DNA from: Xanthoparmelia taractica
Lineage: Eukaryota > Ascomycota > Lecanoromycetes > Lecanorales > Parmeliaceae
Direction of reading: 5' to 3'
Assembly: GCA_033085395.1 (NCBI GenBank)
Contig: JANQBS010000031.1
Coordinates: forward strand, 186,001-250,000
DNA: 64,000 nt
Positions 10,804-21,441 of this stretch are shown one piece after another. The translations under genes and the position numbers were made by a program. The notes under the pieces are model-generated. The model saw only the letters and a list, made by a program, of their open reading frames with translations, did not search any database and was not told the origin of the DNA. Every line of letters begins with the position of its first letter. Positions within the stretch are counted from its first letter, which is position 1.

Positions 10804-11742
10804 ATGACCACTAGCAAAAAGATGCACAACATTACTAAGGTAGTCGACATGCCAACCGTTCACCAAAACAACCTCATCAATAGCGTGAGCAGCCTCTTTA
10901 GCTCTTCAAAGTATTCCGACCTCACAATCCATTGCGGATCCGATGTCTACAAGCTCCATGGCGCCATCATCTGTCCACGTTCCGACTTCTTTGCTGCGGC
11001 ATGTGACTCAGGATTCAAGGTGCATACTGACCTGAGCCATGAAACAAGCAACCTGCTAATGGCTTGTTCGTAGGAGTCATTGACTGCAGAAACCATCCTA
11101 GATGATGACGATCAGTCCACAGTTCGACGCATGCTGACCTACCTCTATACCCTGGATTATGACGAGGGGGATGCCTTCCCAGCCGTAGCCACGGCTGTAT
11201 CACAGAACACAGACAGCCTCGTCAAAGATCCAACCTCGAAGCCAGACGTGGTGGATGATGCAACGTTCTCTCACTGCAAGCGCATGAACAATATCCGTGT
11301 ATATGCTCTTGCAGAAAAGTACAACATACCAGCACTGAAAAAGTTGGCGAAGACTAAATTTGAAAAGCACGAACCGACTTGCGATCCCACTCACTATTTG
11401 GAGGTCATCAGGGCAATATTCGACACCACTCCTGAGACGGACTTGGGTCTACGGGATATTGTCACCCTAAGGTCTGCAATGGCAGGCACTTTGAAGTGTA
11501 TTCTCAAGGAGGATTCGCTGGCTTCAGTGATAAGAGATCACAGCAGTTTGGGTCCAGGGATATTGCGGGAAGTCCTCAAGAGACACGGCTCGGCATTGGG
11601 CAGCCTGCATCACGATGCACTGCAAATTCTCATCCCAGCCAAACAAGCCTCGTACGAGGAGTTTGAGCGTTCTCGTCAGGCTCTAGAAGAATTTCAGGAG
11701 AAGCTTTTGACCTTCTGGAACGATGTGAAGCTGGAAGATTGA
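10804..11742 (+). CDS. BTB/POZ domain protein (tandem copy 2)
   Basis: Two exons, 10804-11019 and 11074-11742, with a 54-nt intron, give 294 aa. The start is ATG 10804 (MTTSKKMHNI); a second in-frame ATG follows at 10822. The BTB/POZ core is SSKYSDLTIHCGSDVYKLHG, then AIICPRSDFFAAACDSGFK, and after the splice ESLTAETILDDDDQSTVRRM and LTYLYTLDYDEGD. A BACK-like helical region (VYALAEKYNIPALKKLAKTK) follows. The C-terminus ends in a likely coiled coil (EEFERSRQALEEFQEKLLTF). The intron position matches copy 1 exactly, which supports descent from one ancestor, but sequence outside the BTB core has diverged widely. Function is unknown; a BTB adaptor role is inference. Confidence 0.87.
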
Positions 11743-12508
11743 GCAGCTTGAAAGTCACACTGGAAACCGAATGGAGAGTGAGGTCGACAGCATAACGAGA
11801 TAGATATCATTGAATGGCTGAAAGCGCGTGGATTGAGAGCGAAATTGTGTACATTTTTCGAAGTTCTTAGGACTGTAAAACCCCCTTTAGGTTAACCCTA
11901 AGCTAACTAAATTTGGGTGAATCCTTCTTGCACCCGAGCACTAGATCCGGCGGGGTTACAGAAACTCGGTGGGGGGTAGAAATTTTGCATATGCTGAGCA
12001 CATCCGTTTCTTACCCCCATGAGATCTTCGTATATGCTAGACATGTGTATTTTACCTCTATTAATATGCTAAGTATATGTTCATTATTAGGATTAGGATA
12101 GGGGGCCCCTCCGGCAGGAGCCCCCGAAGGGTCGCCGAAGGCTGGTTAGGCTAGGGTTTGGGTCAGGGTTAGATAGTTTTATATTCCTCTCAGTACCTTA
12201 TATGCTGAGCATAAGTCTCGAAACCTCCGCTCTACCCCCGATGAGTCGCATATGCTTTACATATTTCTACCTCTGCCGAGTTTTAGTCTACCCCTGCCGA
12301 GCTGTATGCCCGATCCGGGTCTGGACCGGGTATATGGCGTTTCTCTTTTACTTTCTTTTTCATGACATGCCTAATCTTCTCTAGTAACAGAATAAGCAGG
12401 AACCATGCTGTCCTACGCCCTCTACCTTCGAAATTCTGAAGTCGTGATCCTCTCTTCCTCTCGAAAGACCTCAGCAACCCGAATCTCCCGAGGCCCACGA
12501 CTCCCACC
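11743..12508. other. Repeat-bearing intergenic region
   Basis: Gene-free stretch between BTB copy 2 and the MFS gene. It holds five dispersed TATGCT-centred units (11988-12263) and degenerate telomere-like runs (CCCTAA near 11893; TTAGG/AGGGTT near 12090-12170). It also has a GC-rich imperfect hairpin at about 12100-12126 (GGGGGCCCCTCC...GGAGCCCCC). Confidence 0.55.
11988..12263. repeat. Dispersed degenerate TATGCT(GAGCATA) units
   Basis: Five related units begin at 11988 (CATATGCTGAGCA), 12031 (TATATGCTAGACA), 12063 (AATATGCTAAGTA), 12198 (TTATATGCTGAGCATA) and 12249 (CATATGCTTTACATA). The spacing is about 30-135 nt. Some units are followed by a similar pyrimidine-rich segment ending CCCC(C)GATGAG or CCTCTGCCGAG, so the repeated block may be near 45-50 nt. 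The origin is not recognised. Confidence 0.5.
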
Positions 12509-14043
12509 ATGAACGAGAAAGATTCGTCTCACGCAACCCCCAAAGCTAATGGCAATGAGCCAAATAGTTGTCCTACCTGTTGGGAAACAACCATTGCTGG
12601 ACCAGGCGCAGACCAGCCACAGGTTGAAGAAAAAATAGAGGTGGACGAGCCACCAGATGGAGGCTTTGGTTGGGTCTGTGTGGGGTGCACCTTGTTCATA
12701 AATGCTCACACATGGGGCATCAATTCTTCCTACGGCGTCTTTCTTGCATACTACTTGGCCAATGACTACTACCCGGGATCCGTAGCATTGGAATTCGCTT
12801 TTATTGGAGGACTCTCTATATCCCAGGCACTGCTCGTTTCGCCGCTATCGACCTACGTTACACGAGTATACGGGACAAGAACCACGTTGCTACTCGGGGT
12901 TGCTCTCGAGACTCTTGCTTTAATCGGCGCATCTTTCACACATGAGGTATGGCAACTGTTTCTCAGCCAGGGTGTTTGCTTCGGATTCGGCATGGGTTTC
13001 CTGTTCGTGGGTACTGTCGGTATCATCCCACAATGGTTCACAAAGAAGAGAAGTCTGGCCAATGGTATTGGCACTGCGGGTAGTGGCCTTGGGGGTATGA
13101 TGTACAGTTTGGCTACCAGCGCGATGATTGATCGACTTGGAGTAAAATGGGCGTTAAGGATTCTGGGAATATTGTCCTGCGTAGTCAATTGCACTTGCGC
13201 TATGCTAATAAAAGACCGCAACAAAGCTGTTGGATCGATCCAATTGGCCTTCGACTACACGCTATTCAAAAGACCAGCGTTCGTGTTGTTGCTGGGATGG
13301 GGCTTTTTTTCCATGATGGGCTACATCGTTTTATTATTTTCGCTGCCGAATTATGCCACTAGTATCGGTTTAAGTGCGCACCAAGGTTCGATCATTGGGG
13401 CAGTACTCAATCTTGGGCAGGGGCTCGGTCGTCCTCTTGTGGGGATCTTCTCAGACAAGGCTGGTCGCATCAATCTGGCAGGGCTTTGCACGTTCTTTGG
13501 TGGTCTATGCTGCTTCGTGATCTGGATATTCGCCAAGAACTTTGGCGTACTGGTCTTCTTTGCCATTATCGTTGGTACCGTCGCAGGCACTTTCTGGACT
13601 ACCATTGGACCTGTTGGAGCAGAAGTCGTGGGCTTGAAGGAGCTGCCGTCTGCCTTGTCTATCGTCTGGGTAGCCCTCGTTCTCCCTACAACATGTAGGT
13701 TGCACCACTGCGCCTGCAGTAACCATCTCTTAGTGCATCACTAACTTTAAACAACGTAGTCGCTGAGCCAATAGCCCTCGAGCTTAGGCAAAAGAGTGGA
13801 AATATCTATCTCCACGCGCAGATCTTCACAGGCTTCATGTACGTAGCGGCGGGACTGTGCATGTGGTTCTTACGAGTTTGGAAGATCGAGCAGATCGAGC
13901 AGATAGCCGCAGAGCAAGGAAAGAGGCCGGAAAATATAAATGCAGTATCTACTGAGCCTGATGATGACCGGGTTGTCTCACTGGCGTGGAAGAGATCTAA
14001 AAGCAGTGTATGGAAAGGTTTCTTCATGTGGACGAAAGTCTGA
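12509..14043 (+). CDS. MFS monocarboxylate transporter-like protein (SLC16/MCT type)
   Basis: Two exons, 12509-13694 and 13760-14043, with a 65-nt intron, give 489 aa. A hydrophilic N-terminus of about 45 residues ends in PPDGGFGWVCVGCTLF, the [D/E]G[G][F/W][G]W entry signature of the MCT family in membrane helix 1. About twelve hydrophobic helices follow, for example ALEFAFIGGLSISQALLVSP and VCFGFGMGFLFVGTVGIIPQ. The loop QWFTKKRSLANGIGTAGSGL is the usual fungal MCT motif. The tail after the last helix is charged (KIEQIEQIAAEQ). Such proteins sit in the plasma membrane and move monocarboxylates or related solutes, but many fungal members (Mch-type) have no demonstrated substrate, so none is assigned. 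Length is normal for the family. The neighbour downstream is beta-tubulin, with no functional link. Confidence 0.9.
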
Positions 14044-14412
14044 AAGTCCCATATGTTTACGATTCTAAATGATGTAACTTTCGGATTAATCGGCCTAAGA
14101 CTCCCGCTACAAACCTTGGGCTATGTACGCTCGAGTAAAGGTTTGAGAATTCGAGTGTTGTTACAAGAATTTGCGCGCTATGATGCCTACTCAGTGGTGG
14201 AGAGTTGTGTTGCTCCAGTGTTTACGCCAAGCCCGCGAAGCGCCTCGCGCTTGCAGTCCCACAACAGTCGAGTGCTGTTTTCTCTCCCACTCACCCATCT
14301 TCGGAAAATCACTACTCCACCTCCTCACCCATATCTTCTGCGAGCATCTGACTTGCACTATCGTACTCACAACAAATCTTCCTAAGACTTTCAAGCTTAC
14401 TCCAAAGCCAAG
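14044..14412. promoter_or_regulatory. Intergenic with beta-tubulin promoter and leader
   Basis: About 370 nt. The stretch 14270-14412 is rich in C and T (CTCTCCCACTCACCC and similar), typical of strongly expressed fungal promoters and leaders, and runs directly into the tubulin ATG. Confidence 0.45.
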
Positions 14413-16194
14413 ATGCGTGAAATTGTATGTAGTCTATCCACACAACAGTTTTTCAAACGCGTCCCTGACCTTTTCCCCTCCCCTTTACATTTTGACGACA
14501 ATATGGCTGATCTTCGCTCTTTTTGATGTCTAGGTGCATCTCCAAACGGGTCAATGTGTAAGTGCTACGTGTCTGACAACGTGAAATTTCACCTGACAAT
14601 GCTAGGGTAACCAAATTGGCGCTGCTTTCTGGTGTGTTGATCCTCGAGTCCTTCTACGCGATATAACAGGCATACTCATGGTGGTGGGGATATATAGGCA
14701 GACTATCTCTGGCGAGCATGGACTCGATGGCTCTGGCCAGTAAGCAAATGCAAGAGACGATGTGATGGTCGGACACCCCTGACTATGTTTAGGTACAACG
14801 GAACGTCCGACCTCCAGCTGGAGCGTATGAACGTCTACTTCAACGAGGTAGTATGAGGACATCTTTCCCATCTCATGATACGCAGCTCACCAATTTCAAG
14901 GCATCGAACAACAAATATGTCCCTCGCGCTGTCCTTGTCGATCTTGAGCCCGGTACCATGGATGCCGTTCGCGCTGGTCCTTTTGGCCAGCTCTTCCGAC
15001 CGGATAACTTCGTCTTTGGTCAATCTGGTGCTGGTAACAACTGGGCCAAGGGTCATTACACTGAGGGTGCAGAATTGGTGGATCAGGTCCTCGATGTTGT
15101 ACGTCGCGAGGCTGAAGGATGCGACTGCCTTCAAGGGTTCCAGATCACGCACTCTCTCGGTGGTGGAACCGGTGCTGGTATGGGTACGCTCTTGATCTCG
15201 AAAATCCGTGAGGAGTTCCCAGACCGTATGATGGCCACATTCTCCGTGGTGCCTTCACCAAAGGTATCCGATACCGTTGTGGAGCCCTACAACGCTACTT
15301 TATCTGTGCATCAGTTGGTCGAGAACTCGGATGAGACTTTCTGTATTGATAACGAGGTCGGTCAAGTGCGTCGCTCCTACAGACTTGAGGACTGACACGT
15401 CAAACTAGGCGCTCTACGACATTTGCATGCGCACCCTCAAACTTTCCAACCCATCCTATGGAGACCTTAACCACCTGGTCTCCGCAGTCATGTCTGGTGT
15501 CACAACCTGTCTCCGTTTCCCTGGTCAACTCAACTCCGACCTCCGCAAATTGGCCGTCAATATGGTGCCATTTCCCCGCCTCCATTTCTTCATGGTTGGA
15601 TTTGCACCTCTCACAAGCCGTGGTGCTTATCAATTCCGTGCCGTCACTGTACCAGAGCTGACGCAACAAATGTACGATCCCAAGAACATGATGGCCGCCT
15701 CTGACTTCAGAAATGGCCGTTACCTGACCTGTGCTGCTATCTTCCGTGGTAAGGTCTCCATGAAGGAAGTCGAGGACCAGATGCGCAACGTTCAGAACAA
15801 GAACGCCTCATACTTCGTCGAGTGGATCCCGAACAACGTCCAGACCGCGCTCTGCTCCATTCCTCCCCGCGGCTTGAAGATGTCGTCGACCTTCATCGGC
15901 AATTCGACCTCGATTCAGGAGCTCTTCAAGCGTGTTGGTGACCAATTCACTGCTATGTTCCGACGCAAGGCTTTCCTGCATTGGTACACCGGTGAAGGTA
16001 TGGATGAGATGGAGTTCACTGAGGCTGAGAGCAACATGAACGACTTGGTATCCGAATACCAGCAATACCAGGAGGCTTCCGTTTCGGAGGGTGAGGAAGA
16101 ATAGTAAGTTTTGTCCATAGACCATTGTTACGAACCATTCCTAATTGCCATACTCCATAGCGACGAGGAGCCTCCTGCCGAAGGTGAGGATTAG
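14413..16194 (+). CDS. TUB2: Beta-tubulin
   Basis: Eight exons (14413-14424, 14534-14557, 14606-14631, 14698-14739, 14793-14847, 14901-15356, 15409-16103, 16161-16194) give 447 aa, the standard length. The first three exons are only 12, 24 and 26 nt and encode MREI, VHLQTGQC and GNQIGAAF(W). The GTP-binding loop SLGGGTGAGMGT and the acidic tail SEGEEEYDEEPPAEGED are present. Residues linked to benzimidazole resistance are wild type: His6, Tyr50, Phe167, Glu198 and Phe200. The sixth intron needs a weak donor GTCGGT at 15357; the alternative GTGCGT at 15366 would insert Val-Gly-Gln into the invariant NEALYDIC and is unlikely. Beta-tubulin polymerises with alpha-tubulin into microtubules. Confidence 0.98.
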
Positions 16195-17636
16195 ATGGTG
16201 CGGGTGCTCTTATGCTTCGGAGATTTTCTCAAGTGGGAACCGGTAGTGCGATAGCATTAGCGGTGCAACACGCGCACGATTGACGTTGTTCATGTGGTTC
16301 AGACTGATTATGTTTCTAGCGAAAGATAGTGAAGCATGCAAGGCGATTGGCCAAGAATTCGAATATTGATATTGACACACAAGTGCAAGGAGTTGCGTAG
16401 AGACCTTCTTTTCTCCAACCTCAGCTCCTCCCCACCATATTATAATTCGCTTCGATTCCGATGCTCCATCCTTCACGCAGTGAAAACGGGCTGCTCATCC
16501 ATCACCCCTCGCCCTCCCTCTTAACAGATTCCATTGCCACCGCTCCCCCTCCTCTAACCTTATCTACCTACAAATTCCAAACCACATATCCCCCAATCCC
16601 ACATCACGATATCCTTTTTTCAACCCCATAAAACCCACCCATCCCTCACCCAGTCCACCTCACCTCACCTCACCCCACCCCAAGACTCAGACTCAGACGC
16701 AGACACAAATAATACTCCCATTGGCCCCACCGTCGCCACCGCCATCGCCATCATTTTTCTAGCCCCTCCCGAGGACCCCCAACCATACACACATATACAC
16801 TGGCGCATACCAAGCATTTTCCATTCCATTCCCATGACTTCCCACGAGTTCACTCAATTTTATCCATTCACAACCCGGTCAGCGAGCGTACATACATGAC
16901 GTGTGTGCATGGATTTATGTACGGATGGGGTTTCCGCATCCTGTGATGATGGATGGATGTTTTGGTTGTATGTTTTGAAAAGTGCGGTGCGGTGGGGTGC
17001 GGTGGGGTGCGATGCGGTGGAGGGAGGTGAGGGGAGGGGAGGGGAAGGGAAGGGAAGGGAAGGGAAGGGAAGGGAAGGGAAGGGAAGGGAAGGGTTCGTT
17101 TGGCGTTGGGGTTGAGGGCGGGATGGATGGAATGGAGGGAGATTGGAAAAGGGGTGGGAGAGAATGGGGAGTGTGGGTTGGGGGGGTAGGTTGGAGGTTG
17201 TGGTTGAGGGGGATGAAGGGAGGGGGGAAAGGGGAAAGGGGGAAGGGGAAAGGGGGAAGGGGGAAGAAGGTGATGCTGTCAAGCTGAATTACATAGCTCG
17301 AGTAGAATGGGTCAATCGTGGTTTGAGCAGATACTTTGGCATAGGTGCACGTATGTGAGCATTTGAGATTTTGTTCTGGATTTGTGGCGTCTGTTTGCTC
17401 CTCTTGGTCTGCTGCTGTTGGTCAACGCCTCTGAATTTGCGACTGTGCAGACGAGTCATCGGATCGCTCCAATGGGATTTCCAGTACACGACATGATTGA
17501 TGCCGAGAAAACAAGAAGGCCCATGCATAATGAATACAATTGTCAGTTGGATACCTCCACTTCGACCGAGCTCCCTCAAGGTCGTTACCAATAACCTCGA
17601 GGTTGGCGGTAGCACCCCAAACTCCTCATGGCTATT
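16195..17636. other. Gene-free region between convergent tubulin and Cus2 genes
   Basis: 1.4 kb containing the 3' ends of both genes. The centre is strongly strand-asymmetric: C-rich at about 16480-16850, then almost pure purine at about 17015-17275, including (AAGGG)10. Open frames through it encode only low-complexity Gly/Arg or Pro/Ser and are not credible genes. Confidence 0.65.
17045..17094. repeat. (AAGGG)10 pentanucleotide microsatellite in a polypurine tract
   Basis: Ten perfect AAGGG units. The flanks extend the purine bias (GGGGAGGGGAGGGG before; GGGGAAAGGGGGAAGG near 17221-17265). GGG runs spaced by two bases could form G-quadruplex or triplex DNA. Confidence 0.9.
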
Positions 17637-19196
17637 TCATTCTTTTGCAGAGGCGGCCTCTTCCTCAAGCCAAGTTCCGAATTGATCCAATCGCTTGCCC
17701 TCTTCCTCGCCCTCTTCTTCAAACACAGCAGCTTTCTTCTCGCTCGACTTCTTGAACTTTTCGTTGCCGTCGGCGATGTAGGCTTCGACGACCATGCCGG
17801 AGAAGTGGCGGCCGTTCATGACCTTTACATAGGGGCAGGATCAGTAAACCAGGTACTTTGCTTGAGCTTTGTGTATAATGTTTTCCGTCATGAATGAATG
17901 AGATTGGAATAGGCAACATACCCTCACGCACTCACTAGCAGCCACAGCATCACTATACCGCACGCTTGCTACGCCATCGGTTTCCTTGTCAAATAGAACA
18001 ACGTTGGTGACTTCGCCCATCTTGGCGCATTCTTCTCGGATGTCTTCTTTAATGTCGAGGATGGCTGCTGGGTCTTCCTATACCTTGAGATGTCAGACAA
18101 GGATGTAGACTAAAGTAAGGGGGAATCAGACGCGCCTCGAGCTCCCTAGGAGTGAACAAGTGTTTCAGTATAACCACCTTATCCCACCGTGAGCTGGTGT
18201 CCTGAATGGCCTGTGGATCATCATCGTCCCAATCTGCGAGTTTACTGCTCACGGTCAGCGCACGTCTACCCAGACTTGCAAGGAAGTGGCGTCCTACTTA
18301 TTCAACTTCTGCGTTTTCTTAATAATTTTCTTCTTGTCTTTCATATTGCTCTTGGCGGGCGCATCTTTCTGAGCTTTGTAACTAAAGTCCGCCGCGGCGA
18401 CCTTCATTTTTTGCCCGTCACCCAGCCTGAATTCCGTGTCGTCCAGTAGCTGTATCGCCAAATCGACGCTCTCGGCTCGAAAATAGAGTATGAGGGCGTC
18501 CCCTTTGAAGTTGCCATCGTCGTCCGTGTACAATTTGATGCGAGGCTTACCACGGTCGATTTCTTCGGCAATGACTCCGCAACGTGAGAAGACGTCGTGC
18601 ACTTCTTGGATGGTGGTATCCAGCGGGAGCGAGGTTACGTAGACGGCAGTATTCTTGCGTTCCCGGGGTTCTGGGGCGGGCTTTGCTTTCTTGGTATTCA
18701 CTCGACCACCAGTTTCCTGTCATATAGGTTCCGACATCAGCTCTGTGTAGGAAAGATGCTTCTCACGGGAAGCTGGATTGGTTCTTACATCTTCCCCATT
18801 TGTATAGACCTGCTTCTTCTTCCTCTTCTTCCCAGCCTGCGCCGGCTCCGATTCATCCACGCCTTGAACAGCGTAAGCTGCTCTCTGCTGCTCCATCAAA
18901 GCATCGTCCAACTGTAGATCCAACAACGACCGGACATGCAATTAGAATCCGCCATCCTGACCATAGCTTGCATGGGCACCCTCATATATACGTAGGGGAC
19001 GAGGGCGTACCACTGGGACCCATCTCTTCAGCGCATTATCGAATTCAAATTCCTCACCATTGTCTGCTTCGAGGATGAACTTGTTGGCGAGCTTCGAGAA
19101 AGAAACACGGGAATCTGCGTCGAACTCTTCAGGATTTTGGGGGAAGTTAGAGAAAGCTGGGGCGGGGGAACGGGTTGGAGATTCGGTACTAGACAT
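17637..19196 (-). CDS. CUS2: Splicing factor Cus2 / Tat-SF1 (HTATSF1) homolog
   Basis: Six exons (19196-19011, 18911-18789, 18716-18298, 18244-18136, 18077-17922, 17822-17637) give 392 aa. After an N-terminal segment ending LDDALMEQQRAAYAVQGVDE and a lysine-rich linker, RRM1 spans about residues 115-205 (NTAVYVTSLPLDTTIQEVHD). A basic linker and KLNNKLADWDDDD follow. RRM2 is a U2AF-homology-type domain: RWDKVVILKHLFTP, then DIKEDIREECAKMGEVTNVV and the R-x-F motif in NGRHFSG. Cus2/Tat-SF1 binds SF3b1 and U2 snRNA during prespliceosome assembly. The junction between exons 4 and 5 reads ELE|EDPAAILD only if the intron is GC-AG (18135-18078). The GT sites in that stretch are all out of phase with the conserved acceptor; one of them with a later AG would keep the frame but lose the conserved ED. 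Confidence 0.9.
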
Positions 19197-19695
19197 TGCT
19201 GCAGGAAGTATGTGATTCCAACGACGCTTGGAGGTCAAGCCCTCGGAATATGGCGAGTCCAGATAGTAAACCGGGGAAATATCGGCTAAAACATTCACCT
19301 TTGGACTGACGCCTCACCACGATGTGATGCTCTATGCTTGTTGTCGTAGACTCAATGTCAAGCAACAGACCAGACATAACTTTATAGACGGGAGCTCGAA
19401 ACAAAGACACAGTATAAAATGGTATTGATAGACTACGAAATATGATACATAATCGAACAGCCTAGGTAATTTCCAGGCATGCCTAAAGATCCTTAGCTTC
19501 ACGTCGCCGCAATATCAGCACGCCTATGTCTAATGAAGACATTGCGCCCATCCCTCGCCCTCTTTCCTACGGCTAGCACCCTTATATAACCATTTGGGGG
19601 CCTTCAAGCGAGTCGAAAGAAATGTAAGGTCGTGATACATCTCGACAAGTGAAAGCTAGCTGTTGATACTTGTTGATTTGGGAGACTCAACTTTC
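19197..19695. other. Intergenic, Cus2 promoter / ammonium transporter 3' flank
   Basis: About 500 nt. Open frame continues upstream of the Cus2 ATG to 19298, but without an ATG. No other feature seen. Confidence 0.5.
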
Positions 19696-21441
19696 TCAGG
19701 GCCGCTGGCGGATCGGTATTTCATCGGACGATGTAGAGAAATTCTTCTCATGACCATGAACCACTGGGGACTCTTGATCGCGAGAATACTTTGACTCGCT
19801 GTCATCGATCAATGCATCGCCATTGAGGACGTCGCGCGTAAGCTCAACGTAATCGTAAGCAAATTCGCCAATCTCGGCATCGTCCATTCCGAGCACCTCA
19901 GCTTCTTCACTTGCACGTAGTCGTAGGCCTGGAATGAGGTTCATGAGAAAGAGGATGATACATGAACCGCCGAAAGAGTAGGCGAAACCGGAGACAGAAT
20001 CAGCGAGTTGGTAAGCGAGCTGAATCCAGTGGTGGTTGAGCCATCCTCCATCAATCACGGTGGAGCCATCCAGATGTGCGATATAGTTACTAAAAGCTTG
20101 TCAATAATTGGACAGTGTATTGCAAAGCGGTGGCACGTACGCTGCAAAAAAGCCTGTGCAGAGGTTGCCGACAAGCCCGCCGATGGCATGCACGGCGAAG
20201 ATATCCAGAGCATCGTCGATGCCAAGGATGAACTTGATCTTCGTACCGTAGTTACACGCAGATCCTGCAAGAACACCGTATATCACAGCGGACCAGGCCG
20301 GCACATATCCCGATCCTGGAGTGATCGCAACCAAGCCTGCGACGACTCCAGAACAGAATCCGACAGCCGACCATTTCCTTTCGAGTCTGTAATCTAGCAG
20401 GCACCATGTCACTCCACCGACGGAAGCTGCGAGATTAGTAACAACAGCGGCCATAACAGCACGCATGCTCGCACTCAAGGCCGAACCGGCATTGAAGCCG
20501 AACCATCCAACCCAAAGAAAGACTGTCCCAATGATGACTGACGTCACGTTGTGGGGTCGGAAGTTCAATTCGTGGGTCCCATGGCCCCTTCTCTTTCCAA
20601 GCATAAGCGAATACGCCAAAGCAGCGGATCCGGATGAGATATGCACAGGCGTGCCACCAGCAAAGTCGAGACCACCCATGGATGCTGCCCACCCATGAGG
20701 ATTCCATGTCCAGCAGGCAATCGGGTCGTAGATGACAGTAGTCCAGACCAGCATGAATATAACGCAGGGAAGCATACGGCCTCTTTCCGCAACAGCACCA
20801 ACCGCAAGAGCTACGCTGTACATGACATGTTAACAAGGGTGGCCATTCGATAAATGAAAGGAGATTGGCATACGTGATAGCGGCGAACATGCCCTGGTAC
20901 ACGGCGAACATAAGATCCGGGATTCTGTGACTCCCAACGGAGGGTGCTGCCAACGTGTTTCTAAAGGCAATGTTTTCAAGATTTCCGATGAATTTTCCAG
21001 CCGAGTGTGAGAAAGTGAGAGAGTAGCCCCAGAAAAACCACTGGAATGATGTAACCGCAGTAGCCATCATCGAGAGCCATATCAGGGAGAGGGCGGACTT
21101 TCTTCGAGCGAGTCCAGAATAGAAGAAGCTTATGCGGATGTCAGTCTCAAAGCACAGCGGAGTTGTTGACATGTCTGAGGAGTGAGGACATACCCGACAC
21201 CAGGGATCATTAGTAACACGAGAGCAGTAGACATGAGCATCCAAGCGATATCGCCGGCCTAGGTTTGGTCAAGTCAATCAGTGGCTGCCATCAAGCACGC
21301 CCGTAAGATGCATACATTGTAATGAACATTGAGATCTTGAATGAGCGAGTTCCCGCCGGTGGGTATGGTTTCGTTGTATGGGACGAGGCTGGTGTAGTTG
21401 AGAGCGTTCACGTCAACACCTTCCAGTACAGGACCCGCCAT
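19696..21441 (-). CDS. Ammonium transporter, Mep2/AmtB family
   Basis: Five exons (21441-21316, 21258-21194, 21128-20874, 20815-20141, 20089-19696) give 504 aa. The N-terminus is extracellular with an N-glycosylation site (NALNYTSL). The first helix leads to MIPGVGFFYSGLARRKSALS, the Amt signature. The conserved Asp lies in YDPIACWTWNPHGWAA. Both pore histidines are present: GGTPVHISSGSAAL and DIFAVHAIGGLVGN. Fungal Mep1/Mep3-type proteins have Glu at the first position, so the His-His pair places this with the Mep2 type, some of which also sense ammonium. The cytosolic tail of about 80 residues is acidic and Ser-rich. About eleven membrane helices are expected in the plasma membrane. Four introns restore family sequence at every junction. 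Confidence 0.95.

Noticed and set aside
13695..13759. Possibility that the MFS gene ends at the first stop after 13694
   Set aside because: Splicing the 65-nt intron restores the last membrane helix and the usual C-terminal tail; the unspliced end (LHHCACSNHLLVHH) is not transporter-like.
16860..17287. Overlapping open frames of 60-140 codons on both strands
   Set aside because: They read through the polypurine/polypyrimidine tract and encode only Gly/Arg/Glu or Pro/Ser repeats; no ATG context, splice sites or family features.
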